The notes: generated by a model not told the origin, from the sequence alone. A stretch of DNA of 64,000 nt from Archivesica marissinica (GCA_014843695.1 CM026397.1:45822571-45886570); one strand, 5' to 3'; counted from the stretch's first letter, positions 28,572 through 41,574 are shown. Made by a program: numbers and translations.

Positions 28572-29374
28572 GTCTCTATCAGAAGATCTATATGTCCACT
28601 AGTATAATGAACAAAGTTCACAATCAAATTGTCTTGATTACACTATGTAATACTATTCAGTACTTTTTGCACAAGTAAAGTTCCAACTGAATATATTATT
28701 TACTATATATATTTGAGTTATGCCAAACTCTATCACCAACTTTGCCTCACAATACAATTGTCATGGGTTCCAAAATTGTACTCACAATCTATTATCACAA
28801 CATTATACACATCAATACACAAGTAATAAATGTCAGGCAGATTACTGAAGTCTTTTCACAACCAATACACTTCACAAATAATTCAAGTGTCCAAGCACTA
28901 AGTGTCGCATCAATTTCTAAATAGCAATCACTAATTGTCTATCACAAATTTCTATCACTAAATGTCTTTTTCCAAATGTCTGCACTTCAAAATGTCAAAC
29001 ACAGAGTTCACTATCTCAATCCATTCATAGCAGTTCAGTCACTTCTGATATCTATGATATCTTACAACACTTTTAATGAGTACATGTATATTGTGTCCAT
29101 AATCACAAATTAATAAGTCTGCAGTGTGTCCTTTATCACAAATTAATAATCACATATGTGTCCTTTATCACAATTTAATTCTCAAGTGTGTCTTTTATCA
29201 AAATGTTGTACACAAACAACAATCACAATGTTTCACTATCACTATTTAACACAGCGTTAATTTAATCCTACTATTTCAATTAACACTATATTTGCAATAT
29301 TCGCAAATTCAATTAAGTTGCATTGTCACAATAACATTGGTAAATCCGAATCCTATTCACCTGAAACAAAATCT
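28572..29374 (-). other. AT-rich leader or 5' LTR region of the retrotransposon, borders unknown
   Basis: No coding frame. Repeated TGTGTCCTTTATCACAA-like motifs (29085-29210) are present. It should hold the gag leader and primer-binding site on the minus strand, but I could not find a convincing TG...CA LTR border or primer-binding site. Confidence 0.4.
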
Positions 29375-30228
29375 AATTGAAAAAATCATATGGCTATCAT
29401 ACAGGTAGGCTACCAATCAGTTATCAACACATTAATTTACAAACAGGATGCGGCGTACGCTAACTCCAAATGTCAGCTAATGCCTCTATAAATTGGGCAG
29501 GTATTTAAATATATGAATGTAAATGCAACTCCACAATCAATCAAAACTGACAATCAACTACACAGGGGCGACAACCCTATATAGACCATAGACTATGTCT
29601 AGGCATAAAAATAATTGCAAAAATATTAGTATACATGTACACACAAATATCACACTAGTTATCAGTGTAATTGCCCTAGGCTCTTAGTGACTAGTATATG
29701 CTCTGATACCCGTGATACAATATCACAGAAAGTATCAACCTTCACATGATATATGACGGACGCCAACTATACAACGCTCCACAATTGTAGTGAACTGGAC
29801 TAATTGAAAAAATCACATGGCTATCATACAGGTAGGCTACCAATCAGTCATCAACACATTAATTTACAAACAGGATGCGGCGTACGCTAACTCCAAATGT
29901 CAGCTAATGCCTCTATAAATTGGGCAGGTATTTAAATATATGAATGTAAATGCAACTCCACAATCAATCAAAACTGACAATCAACTACACAGGGGCGACA
30001 ACCCTATATAGACCATAGACTATGTCTAGGCATAAAAATATTTGCAAAAATATTAGTATACATGTACACACAAATATCACACTAGTTATCAGTGTAATTG
30101 CCCTAGGCTCTTAGTGACTAGTATATGCTCTGATACCCGTGATACAATATCACAGAAAGTATCAACCTTCACATGATATATGACGGACGCCAACTATACA
30201 ACGCTCCACAATTGTAGTGAACTGGACT
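29375..30228. repeat. 427-bp perfect-spaced tandem duplication
   Basis: Two adjacent copies, 29375-29801 and 29802-30228, almost identical (AATTGAAAAAATC start, GTAGTGAACTGGACT end). They contain CCTCTATAAATTGGGCAGG, a TATA-like box on either strand. They may be tandem LTR or U3 copies belonging to the adjacent gag element, or a separate local duplication. Confidence 0.9.
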
Positions 30229-30274
30229 GCTAATACACAACACCGTGTCAACAGTCTAGTATACAGCACAATTC

Positions 30275-33200
30275 TTGAGCAGATACAGACATATGACGGG
30301 AACCTGATGGGCGTACCTTGTACTTGAGCAGATATATGACGGGAACCTGATGGACGTACCTTGTACTTGAGCAAGTACAGATATATGACGGGAACCTGAT
30401 GGGCGTACCTTGTACTTGAGCAGATATATGACGGGAACCTGATGGACGTACCTTGTACTTGAGCAGATATATGACGGGAACCTGATGGACGTACCTTGTA
30501 CTTGAGCAGATATATGACGGGAACCTGATGGACGTACCTTGTACTTGAGCAGATATATGACGGGAACCTGATGGACGTACCTTGTACTTGAGCAGATATA
30601 TGACGGGAACCTGATGGACGTACCTTGTACTTGAGCAGATATATGACGGGAACCTGATGGACGTACCTTGTACTTGAGCAGATATATGACGGGAACCTGA
30701 TGGACGTACCTTGTACTTGAGCAGATATATGACGGGAACCTGATGGACGTACCTTGTACTGAGCAGATATATGACGGGAACCTGATGGACGTACCTTGTA
30801 CTGAGCAGATATATGACGGGAACCTGATGGACGTACCTTGTACTTGAGCAGATATATGACGGGAACCTGATGGACGTACCTTGTACTTGAGCAGATATAT
30901 GACGGGAACCTGATGGACGTACCTTGTACTTGAGCAGATATATGACGGGAACATGATGGGCGTACCTTGTACTTGAGCAGATACATGACGGGAACATGAT
31001 GGACGTACCTTGTACTTGAGCAGGTACAGATATATGACGGGAACATGATGGACGTACCTTGTACTTGAGCAGGTACAGATATATGACGGGAACATGATGG
31101 ACGTACCTTGTACTTGAGCAGGTACAGATATATGACGGGAACATGATGGACGTACCTAGCACTTGAGCAGATACAGATATATGACGGGAACCTGATGGAC
31201 GTACCTTGTACTTGAGCAGGTACAGATATATGACGGGAACATGATGGACGTACCTTGTACTTGAGCAGGTACAGATATATGACGGGAACATGATGGACGT
31301 ACCTTGCACTTGAGCAGATACAGATATACGACGGGAACCTGATGGACGTACCTTGTACTTGAGCAGGTACAGATATATGACGGGAACATGATGGACGTAC
31401 CTTGTACTTGAGCAGGTACAGATATATGACGGGAACATGATGGACGTACCTTGTACTTGAGCAGGTACAGATATATGACGGGAACATGATGGACGTACCT
31501 AGCACTTGAGCAGATACAGATATATGACGGGAACCTGATGGACGTACCTTGTACTTGAGCAGGTACAGATATATGACGGGAACATGATGGACGTACCTTG
31601 TACTTGAGCAGGTACAGATATATGACGGGAACATGATGGACGTACCTTGCACTTGAGCAGATACAGATATACGACGGGAACCTGATGGACGTACCTTGTA
31701 CTTGAGCAGGTACAGATATATGACGGGAACATGATGGACGTACCTTGTACTTGAGCAGGTACAGATATATGACGGGAACATGATGGACGTACCTTGTACT
31801 TGAGCAGGTACAGATATATGACGGGAACCTGATGGGCGTACCTTGTACTTGAGCAGATATATGACGGGAACCTGATGGACGTACCTTGTACTTGAGCAAG
31901 TACAGATATATGACGGGAACCTGATGGGCGTACCTTGTACTTGAGCAGATATATGACGGGAACCTGATGGACGTACCTTGTACTTGAGCAGATATATGAC
32001 GGGGAACCTGATGGACGTACCTTGTACTTGAGCAGATATATGACGGGAACCTGATGGACGTACCTTGTACTTGAGCAGATATATGACGGGAACCTGATGG
32101 ACGTACCTTGTACTTGAGCAGATACAGATATATGACAGGAACCTGATGGGCGTACCTTGTACTTGAGCAAGTACAGATATATGACGGGAACCTGATGGGC
32201 GTACCTTGTACTTGAGCAAGTACAGATATATGACGGGAACATGATGGACGTACCTTGTACTTGAGCAAGTACAGATATATGACGGGAACCTGATGGACGT
32301 ACCTTGTACTCGAGCAGATATATGACGGGAACATGATGGACGTACCTTGAACAGATACAGATATATGACGGGAACCTGATGGGCGTACCTTGAACAGATA
32401 CAGATATATGACGGGTACCTGATGGACGTACCTTGTACTTGAGCAGATATATGACGGGAACATGATGGACGTACCTTGTACTTGAGCAGATATATGACGG
32501 GAACCTGATGGACGTACCTTGTACTTGAGCAGATATATGACGGGAACATGATGGGCGTACCTTGTACTTGAGCAGATACATGACGGGAACATGATGGACG
32601 TACCTTGTACTTGAGCAGGTACAGATATATGACGGGAACATGATGGACGTACCTTGTACTTGAGCAGGTACAGATATATGACGGGAACATGATGGACGTA
32701 CCTTGTACTTGAGCAGGTACAGATATATGACGGGAACATGATGGACGTACCTAGCACTTGAGCAGATACAGATATATGACGGGAACCTGATGGACGTACC
32801 TTGTACTTGAGCAGGTACAGATATATGACGGGAACATGATGGACGTACCTTGTACTTGAGCAGGTACAGATATATGACGGGAACATGATGGACGTACCTT
32901 GTACTTGAGCAGATACAGATATACGACGGGAACCTGATGGACGTACCTTGTACTTGAGCAGGTACAGATATATGACGGGAACATGATGGACGTACCTTGT
33001 ACTTGAGCAGGTACAGATATATGACGGGAACATGATGGACGTACCTTGTACTTGAGCAGATACAGATATACGACGGGAACCTGATGGACGTACCTTGTAC
33101 TTGAGCAGGTACAGATATATGACGGGAACATGATGGACGTACCTTGTACTTGAGCAGGTACAGATATACGACGGGAACATGATGGACGTACCTTGTACTT

Positions 33201-33440
33201 GAGCAGGTACAGATATATGACGGGAACATGATGGACGTACCTTGTACTTGAGCAGGTACAGATATATGACGGGAACATGATGGACGTACCTTGTACTTGA
33301 GCAGGTACAGATATATGACGGGAACATGATGGACGTACCTTGTACTTGAGCAGATACAGATATATGACGGGAACATGATGGGCGTACCTTGTACTTGAGC
33401 AGATACAGGTGTGTGATAGGAATCTGATGAGAGTACCTTG
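30275..33440 (-). repeat. 43/49-bp minisatellite with no stop codon in any minus-strand frame
   Basis: About 70 units in a short form (43 bp) and a long form (49 bp, with an extra GTACAG). On the minus strand the unit has no stop in any frame, so very long frames (up to 842 codons) result. Each unit also contains CAAG|GTACGT, a good splice-donor match on the minus strand. Long and short forms occur in blocks; several blocks are repeated at larger scale (30930-31500 resembles 32520-32760 and 31550-31830). Edge units (33400-33480) are degenerate. Confidence 0.93.
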
Positions 33441-33479
33441 TGTTTGAGCAGATAAGAGATATGAGGGAAGCCAGTGAAG

Positions 33480-34290
33480 TCTACCTAGTGAGCTCAATAT
33501 GATGCCCATTGAGTGCAAATTGTGCACGACCAGATATCAGAATCTCTGTCGGAGAAATTACTGCGACAAACCAGGAGTTACCCAACAGCTTGCCGGTATT
33601 GTACTGCGACCAGCCAGGAGTCACCCAAACTCGTGTCATGGAAGTGAAGCTCACTAGTCATACATGCTCCGGATTGGACTGTGGTTCCCACAAACAGTCG
33701 TCTTAATGTGTTCACCATCATGATGTAGAAAATATAGCAAGGCGCATGCTAAGTTCTCACAGGGTGAAAGATATATGAACACTGGAGTGGAGCGGGCTCT
33801 TATCAAACCTGATCCTTTTGACAAATCAACTCCCAAGTTACCACTCTTATACATATGATCCAGCCACCAGCCGGACTCACTCATACTGGTGGTAGCGTCA
33901 GGTTTTGTTATCACCTGGTCATGGCACAACTCGTCCATAGCAGGTGACTGATATTTACCCACTCTTCACAGACATGGCCTCATTCACATTTTCTATGAAA
34001 CATTTAATGCAGCTGGTTATGCAGGGCATCCAGTTCCTCAACCCGGTTCAGACAAGCGTACAGATCAATTATTGTATACTATTTTATCATCAAACTCATC
34101 CAATGGCAAGACACATTTGTAGAAGACAAGCTGGTGGCTATTCGGGTAAGAGAGATCTAGCAGGTGATCCTTGAATAGAGTCGATTGCTGCTGTTTTATC
34201 GTTGCATGGTCACTTATAAACATCAACTGTAACTCTGAGAGCCTGACTGAGGTAGTGTCTGCATTTTCGACCAAGGCTACGATTTAAGAA
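33480..34290 (-). other. Unique sequence with unassigned minus-strand frames
   Basis: Two minus-strand frames, 33654-33962 (102 codons) and 34065-34274 (69 codons), have unremarkable composition and resemble coding sequence. A third short frame between them reads IIDLYACLNRVEELDALHNQ before a stop. I recognise no family. They could be exons of one unknown gene or a decayed transposon. Confidence 0.3.
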
Positions 34291-35300
34291 CAGTAACCAG
34301 TCGCCCAAGGACTTAGGTTGTGACTACCTTCTTGAGGTTAACCTCCACACCCTCACATCTCACATAGCTATTGTGAACTTAGTTTTATTTACTAATCTGA
34401 GGTCAGGCTCCAAAAACCGACTATTTTGACCCAAAATGACCCTTAATATGACATTGGTGGTTGACATTGACCTAATATCATCTAAATAATATCGGAATTG
34501 GATTCCCCGACCTAGAAAACCCATGACAGGTGGTAGCATATTCGGTTCCAACAACCCTTTTGGTTATTTAACTGATTTTACTCTACTCTGTGTGGCGGCC
34601 ATTTTGTATTTCGCCAAGATGGAGGCCTCAGTCTCGGCGCCCGTAAAATATCAATAGAGTATGGCATGTACAACATCTGAACCAAATTTGGTGCTTTTGG
34701 AAGAATGTGAACCACAATATCACTCAGGGCCCCCTGGCTATTTATATATAAATACAACACAAACACATGTTTGCAAGATCAGACATATACTGTTTATTTT
34801 GCCTGATAGTGATTGTAGGCAACTGGGTTGTATATATACTTGTATTAAAGAACCGCAATGCATTAACAGAATGCTGATAAATATGTCTGTGTATTTATAT
34901 GAAGCAATGGCAATGCTGTTCGTATTTTAACGATGATACTGATATCAAGCTCAAATTGATAGCCTGTTCATTCCTATTAGATGTACATTTTGTATATACA
35001 ATAAGGGAGTCAATTTAGTTATAGAGACTTCAATTTCATAACTAATAAGTAACCGTTTTCAACCTTACTAATTTTCGAAGAGTTTATACATTTATAATTT
35101 AGAAAATTTTGTTCGTTACAATTAAGCACAGCAAGCACATAATTACTGCCATTCACACTAGATAGTTATTATGCAACATCTATATTACTCGTCTGTGCAA
35201 TATGATGACAGGAGATTAGTGTCAAGCAGTATAAACATTAATTGTTTGTTCTGTTGCATATTTGGATAATAATAAACTTGTCATGGGCATTCTGGGTTCA
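34291..35300. other. AT-rich stretch, nothing recognised
   Basis: The part from 34380 to 34740 has the feel of an old dispersed repeat (GGCGGCCATTTTG, GCCAAGATGGAGGCC), but I could not assign it. The rest is AT-rich and without genes. Confidence 0.5.
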
Positions 35301-35309
35301 TGAAGAATC

Positions 35310-35441
35310 AAAATTCACCCATTGGCTACCCAACCTGGATAGGTGGGCGTTTCAAAATTCACCCATTGGCTACCCAACCTGGATAGGTGGGCGTTTCAAA
35401 ATTCACCCATTGGCTACCCAATCTGGTTAGATGTGCGTTCG
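35310..35441. repeat. 44-bp tandem triplet
   Basis: Three copies of AAAATTCACCCATTGGCTAC ... GGTGGGCGTTTC starting at 35310, 35354 and 35398. The last copy is diverged and continues into GTTCGAATCC, which resembles a pol III box B, so the unit may come from a SINE. Confidence 0.85.
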
Positions 35442-35632
35442 AATCCAGCACTAGCAATATATACCCCGATCTTCTGGCTGCATTACGGTAATCCAGAATC
35501 TGAACCAGGTTAAATAAATAAGAATTAAACTTTTCGTAAAATTTAAATTGTGAATTGGATCTTTTAATTATAGCCCGACCCGCCCCGCGTACCTCACAGC
35601 AAGCGAGTTCCCCAAACAACTACATACATTAC

Positions 35633-37055
35633 CAGGTGCGGCGCCAGGGGGGTTCGGGGGGTGCGAACGAACCCCCTTTTCAGTTAATGGTGTACGATCA
35701 TATGATGAAACCCATCTCAAGGAATGCTTCATATCATCACAAGTCGCAAAATGAGATGATTCATTTGATTGGCCACTCCATCATCCAAGCAGATATTATT
35801 ACAGAGATTAAGAAATCAGGTTTTCACACTGTAATGGTGGATGAGGTAACATCAAGCAATGATTAAATTCTATCAGTTTGCTTTCGCTTTGTAGAAGTGA
35901 AACAGATACGAAAGGAGTTCGTTGAGTTCATCAACATTCATAGAATTACTGGCGAAGTTATCCCTAATGCCATCCTGGAGTTCCATGAAAACGTTGGTTT
36001 GGATATTCATCAGCTTCAGGGGCAGTGTTATGATGGTGCCTCAAACATGGCTAGCGAGAAGAAAGGCGTAGCCTATCTGGAATCATTTCACAACATGCAC
36101 CAAATGCTCCATATACCCATTGCAATGGACATATTCTTAATCTTTCCCTTGCCGCTAGCTGTAAAGCTAATAACATACAGCATGTGATTGCTACCATGAA
36201 GGATGTAGCTATCTTCTTCAACTACTCTCCAAAAGCGGAAAAACGTCACGTTCACAATGCCACCACTGGAAAAGTGATAATTGACATGTGCAAGACCCGT
36301 TGGTCGGAGCGCGATACCGCTTATGAGCATTTCGACCTGGCCCTACCATTCCTGATAAGAGTGCTTTGATATCATCAGTGGTACTCGCCCGGACATGGAT
36401 GATTTTGATAAGGCGTTTACGGAAGGCTGGGACTCGGAATCAAAGAAAGATGCAATTGCTCACGCTAAAGCTGTGGCGGATTTCGGATTTATTGTTGGTC
36501 TGGTGTCGCTGTATTACCTGCTGCACCCTCTTCACGGCGTTACCGTCTACCTTCAGGGTCGAACGATAGACATTGTAAAAGCTTACCAGTTGATTGATGA
36601 AACCGCGTCTGATATGAAAGCGACACGTGACAACGTTGAAGAAGATTTCAAAAAGATCTACAAACAAGCCGAACGCATTGCAGAGAAACTAAACGTTGAT
36701 CCGTCTTTGCCACGCATTGCCAAACGCCAGATCCATCGTCAAAATCAGCCCGCTGATACGCCAGAAGAATATTATCGCCGTACAGTTGCCATTCCACTTC
36801 TTGACTGCATCATCATTGAGATGGATACACGATTTAACAAACTTTCACAGAGAGCTGTGAAGCTGCTGATGCTTGTTCCTGCCATCTGTTTTACCATACA
36901 TTTTGAGCTCTAGAATGCAGGAAATGCCATTTCAGAGCTTCCAGATTTAAAAATGTTCGGGGGAGAATGTCCCTGGACCCCACTAGCAGGCTCCTGCCCT
37001 ACGGGCCGTCGCACTTGTATCGAACCCCCTCCAGAAATTCCTAACGCCGCGCCTG
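35633..37055 (+). mobile_element. hAT-family DNA transposon, 1.4 kb, inactivated
   Basis: Terminal sequences CAGGTGCGGCG and CGCCGCGCCTG are inverted, and each is followed inward by runs related to GGGGGTTCG. This is the usual end structure of hAT elements. ATTAC borders both ends, but I cannot confirm the 8-base target duplication typical of the family. The interior holds a broken transposase lacking its N-terminal zinc finger. Confidence 0.85.
35690..36913 (+). pseudogene. hAT/ZMYM1-like (DUF4371) transposase pseudogene
   Basis: Pieces in different frames encode the core in correct order: NEMIHLIGHSII and VMVDEVTSSND (35750-35865); IRKEFVEFINIHRITGE and GQCYDGASNMAS (35900-36060); after a frame change THCNGHILNLSLAASC (about 36113-36165) and TRWSERDTAYEHFDLALPFL (to about 36360); then a third piece from 36395 with TPEEYYRRTVAIPLLDCI to TAG at 36911. 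This matches the ZMYM1/DUF4371 group of hAT transposases. At least two frameshifts and early stops, and the missing BED-type finger and hAT C-terminal end, make it non-functional. Confidence 0.85.
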
Positions 37056-37059
37056 ATTA

Positions 37060-37770
37060 CTACTACAACAAGAACTGTACTGGACATGGACTAAGAACGT
37101 AGACGAACACCATTCCACTCCAGTCAGATAACCACTTTATTGACATAGCACATCACAAGGCTGAAAATATAAACAGAACAGTCCTAAGGTTCTTGACAAA
37201 TACCAAGTGACAATTATGTTGTTTTAGCTTAAAATATAAATTTGGGTACGAAAGTACGAATTTGCTATGACACGAATCTGGGTACGAAACTATCGGCAGC
37301 GTTCTTCTTAAAATTACAGCTTTTACAAATTACTCGAAAACATTATATACATTGATCAATGCATAAACAATAGTAAGAAAACAAAACCTACACTGTGCGT
37401 GGCTATAGAGACCGATATTTTATGTTTTACGTGAACACGCAAACTTGCGGGAAACTCGAACGAGTAAGTACAATAGGTGAAACAACTATACAAGTTTTAG
37501 GTGTGAATACACTAAATTCTGGTCCTGGGTGAGTGGGTCCGTTCCAACACAAGAACCCTAGACCCACCGGCTAACGACAAATAAGCCGGGCCGGCAATAC
37601 CATACATCAAAATGATTTCGCGATTAGACTCGCCCAGGAACAACCAGAGATTAAAACATATTTTTCTATGAAATTACTCTGGAAACCTGTGTCGGTTTGT
37701 CAATGTCAGATCGCTGAATGTCGGACCTCATTGCTGCCTAGACATATGGTATCATATTTCTAACATATGT
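37060..37770. other. No gene recognised
   Basis: Unique AT-rich sequence between the hAT element and a MITE. Confidence 0.5.
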
Positions 37771-37774
37771 GTAT

Positions 37775-37946
37775 ACAGTCAAACCTGTCTTAAGCAGCCA
37801 GCCAGGGGAATCACAGAAAGTGGCTGCTTAGCACAGATGTCTGCTTAATAGAGGTCAAATGTATAATAAAACAATATATTGGGAATCTGGCTGCTTAATA
37901 CAGGTTGGCTGCTTAATAGAGGTGACCACTAACACAGCTTTAACTG
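37775..37946. mobile_element. pogo/Tc1-like MITE
   Basis: The same family as 6453-6631 and 19485-19663: CAGTCAAACCTGTCTTAAGC start, GCTTTAACTG end, TA on both sides. Confidence 0.8.
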
Positions 37947-38235
37947 TACATATCATTATGTCATCGAAATACATTATATGTAATACATCTTATATTAAAA
38001 TAAAAAACGAGATGTGTACCGTGTGAAATCGTCTGAGAGATTGAACACGTATACCCAATAATTGACGCATATATACCTATACAATATACCTAACATGAAA
38101 TCCCGCGCACTATAACTTACCAATACATACACAGTATTGAATACGTTCCATGAAGACAAATAGTTCACGCTCGCTATTCTAATTAAAGCAGCATTACATC
38201 GTAATAAAGGATGTTTTGGGTAAAATATAAATACT

Positions 38236-38287
38236 AGTGTGTGTGTGTGTGTGTGTGGTGTGGTGTGGTGTGTGTGTGTGTGTGTGT
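38236..38287. repeat. (GT)n microsatellite
   Basis: A GT run interrupted by three GGTGT variants. Confidence 0.97.
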
Positions 38288-38289
38288 TT

Positions 38290-39495
38290 ACAAAAATCGA
38301 AATAGTCGCTCAGAAACGATAACATTCCAATAAATTTAAACCATCAACACACGAAATGTAAACACGCACAGTGCGCATGTGTGAAACAACAGAGGATGTA
38401 GAAAACAACCTATATATTTTGAACATGAAAGACTATCTATCTATCTTCCTCTAATGTCGAACCGCTCACGGGGATGTAGACATGTCCCTAAAAGACTTAG
38501 CTAACAGAGGTATGAATCAACATATCAAGTAATTTAATTTAAAAAAACGTGGGACAAATGGGGACGATGCATTCCGAATGTAAACAAGTGTGGACGATGC
38601 GTTCCGGTTGTAAACAAGTGCATGACCGATCGACTCGGAAAGTCCTACTTTCGGTTTCGAGTTTGTTTTATCGCAAAAAAACACTGTTTACCAAATGAAC
38701 ATAAGCATACAAAGTATAATGTTAGAATGTGTAGCAGCATTGCTACCCATACGTAAAAGCTGAATTTTTCAAATATCTTATTTCATATGATGTAATGCTG
38801 CTTTAATAATCTATTGTCAAAAACGGTTTATCGACTATGATAGATGTTACTATAAATAGCAATGTAGCATGGGTTCCAGTCTGTTGATTTTTCAGTTTTT
38901 AACTTGTGACAAAATGATCAGAAACTCAATACGACCCAATTAATGAATAGTCTCGGTGTTAAAATATATTTATTTGACTGACAAGGTAAAATATATTGAC
39001 GCCTGTTCCCAGGCTAATAGTGCTGAATAGTTGTGTTTATTTACCTGAAGTAGCATTTTAGTGAAACTAGGCCAATATGGTTGCGCACTATATAATAAGC
39101 GAATGTATTTGTCTACTAGGATGCAAACCACTGTATTTTCAAATTCGAATCCATTTTTACCGCATGCAGTCCTATAAACTACAGGACTGCTGCTTGCTGT
39201 TAGACACAAGTAAGTCATGGCATCACCATCAAAGTGTTTCACAATTTCCAAATGTGAACAAACACCGGTTAAAAATGGAACGCGTAGGGATCCTAGCTGC
39301 CATGTAGGGCTGTTTACTCATCAATGCGCTGGAGCAAGTAGTACTGAAATAAATTCACAAAAGTCTTCTTCAAATGAGCACAAATGCCATAAGCAATCAC
39401 AATAAGAAATGCAAACAGTCTCTGCTTTCTACAGTAAAATATCATCAAATTGTGGTCTGCTTGATTGCAAAGACGACTTTCTAGGCTACTATGTA
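38290..39495. other. No gene recognised
   Basis: AT-rich sequence. A short motif GCGCACTATATAATAAGC (39088-39105) recurs inverted near 42171-42188, so part is an old dispersed repeat. Short open frames here have no recognisable family. Confidence 0.5.
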
Positions 39496-39500
39496 CAACC

Positions 39501-40487
39501 ACAGGGATTCGGCACGTTTGGGGGTACTGGTATATATATTTAAGTACAGGGATTCTACTCTGTGGGATGTCAGATTTCGCATCGATCAGTAAAATGGCCC
39601 TATCTGAAACAATTTTGTACAAATCTGTCCAAATACAACGCCTATCCCGAGTCTTTATATTGTTCTTCAAATAAAACACAACTTTAAGCTGCATGCATGT
39701 ATACTTTGCAAACAATTGCCACATACATTGGCCATAGCAGGTCACATTTCCATACTAGGACACGGGTTCTGTCAGCAACAAAAAAAAATCTTCGACGGGA
39801 GAGTTTTAACTGTGAATAACATTATCAATAAAATGTGTTTACACTAACGTGTAGGTTTATTCGGCAAAAATGTACGTCAAAAAGAGATTTCGTAGCATTT
39901 TCAATTTGTTTTGAAAATTTCTATAGCGGCGCAATTCGTGTTGAAACGAGCGTTCTGATTGGATTATTAGAATGTAACAAGATGTTTTTTTATATAGGAA
40001 GAATAATCGGAATCCAATCAGAACGCTCGTTTCAACGCTCGTTTCAACGCGAATTGCGCCGCTTTAGAAATTTTCAAAACAAATTGAAAATGTTACGAAA
40101 TCTCTTTTTGACGTACATTTTTGCCGAATAAACCTACACGTTAGTGTAAACACATTTTATTGATAATGTTATTCACAGTTAAAACTCTCCCGTCGAAGAT
40201 TTATTTTTGTTGCTGACAGAACCCGTGTCCTAGTATGGAAATGTGACCTGCTATGGCCAATGTCTGTGGCAATTGTTTGCAAAGTATACATGCATGCAGC
40301 TTAAAGTTGTGTTTTATTTGAAGAACAACATAAAGACTCGGGATAGGCGTTATATTTGGACAGATTTGTACAACATTGTTTCAGATAGGGCCATTTTACT
40401 GATCGATGCGAAATCTGACATCCAACAGAGTAGAATCCCTGTACTTAAATATATATACTAGTACCCCCAAACGTGCCGAATCCCTGT
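39501..40487. repeat. Large near-perfect palindrome, arms of about 470 bp
   Basis: Left arm 39501-39965 and right arm 40011-40487 are inverted copies with only scattered differences, around a 45-base centre. The right arm has one extra 12-base copy of a GCTCGTTTCAAC motif (40026-40050). Each arm contains the same short frame pointing inward or outward, but neither looks like a gene. It could be a fold-back transposon or a local inverted duplication. Confidence 0.92.
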
Positions 40488-40937
40488 GTGTACAACGACC
40501 CGGGACCAATTCCGACCCGGAACCAATCCGGAACCAATTCCCCAGTGGGGTCACACGACTAGTACATGTATAATTTATGTTAAATATTGTATGTATTTAA
40601 GAACTGGGTTACATGTTTATTATCTATGTAATTATGAAATGTATGTAGCACTATATTTATATAACAGGTGCCGGCACATGGTAAATTAAATTCGAAACTA
40701 GTACCCGGACGTTGCCAGGTTACAATGAGTCAACTTAAACACGCGATAACATGTCCTGCCATTTTATGTCTCGCTTGTTTATTTTCAAACTTGTGTAAAC
40801 AATGTTTGTGAAACTTTTAATATGGAATGGACATAATGGATTTGATTTATGTAAAGCTGGAGGTAATTCACTAGCTAGGTTGAGTATTCATAATGAGTTG
40901 ATTTTTAATAAACACATGATCAGGTGATCATCCTAAC

Positions 40938-41508
40938 ATGGCTACCAAGGAGAACGAGCAATATAATAGGATCGTTCTCACATTTCAAGAATGTGGAACA
41001 AAGCTTACCAGAAGATTGTTCATGAAGCGTGTGAAGGATCTTAGCCCAGATGGCACGACAGTTTGTGAATTTTTACACAATAACAAGAGTGAAATACTGA
41101 AATCAAATTCTGCAATATGTAAGAACCATGTCATCTTTCCACATCCACCTAGCACTGAAATATATATCGAACAATGGGACCTACTTATATTCTGTTCAAT
41201 TCTAAGGAGTGTATGTCATCTAACTACAGTTATTCGAATGCGCATAAAAGATCTCAAGACTATAAGAAACAAAATGTTTCATATGCCGAATGCAACTCTG
41301 GCTGATCGAAAGTATGATGAATACAAATTAAAACTACATCATAGTTTTAAAGACTGCTTCGTGGAAATAGGTGATCCAGAATTCACAAAAGAAATAAAGA
41401 AACTGGCAAGGAATATTATGACAGGCCCACCTCCAATGGTTGAAACGATCAACGCAATTCGCCAAATGGGAAGAGAACAAATGGAAATACTAGAAAAACA
41501 TAGTAAAG
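40938..41508 (+). CDS. HEPN-domain exon (DZIP3-like), first exon of an unknown gene
   Basis: The open frame starts at an ATG in strong context (AACATGG) and runs to TAA at 41570, but a perfect donor AAAG|GTAAGA after codon 190 (GT at 41509-41510) suggests that the exon ends at 41508. The translation has the helical pattern of the HEPN domain found in DZIP3-like and many molluscan death-domain/NACHT proteins: EQWDLLIFCSILR (79-90), then DLKTIRNKMFHM with the HEPN R-X4-H motif at Arg110 and His115, then DEYKLKLHHSFKD. HEPN domains act as RNA-binding or RNase modules, often in immunity. No following exon was seen in the window. The assignment rests on motif and pattern and not on a search. Confidence 0.65.
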
Positions 41509-41574
41509 GTAAGATAGACTCACTACACTTTGCTGTTATTTATGTTTTGGATATTATTGTAGATGAATAATTAC

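Noticed and set aside
30162..32690. An 842-codon minus-strand open frame
   Set aside because: It is produced by the stop-free 43/49-bp minisatellite; overlapping frames of similar length exist in the other two minus frames and no domain is recognisable.
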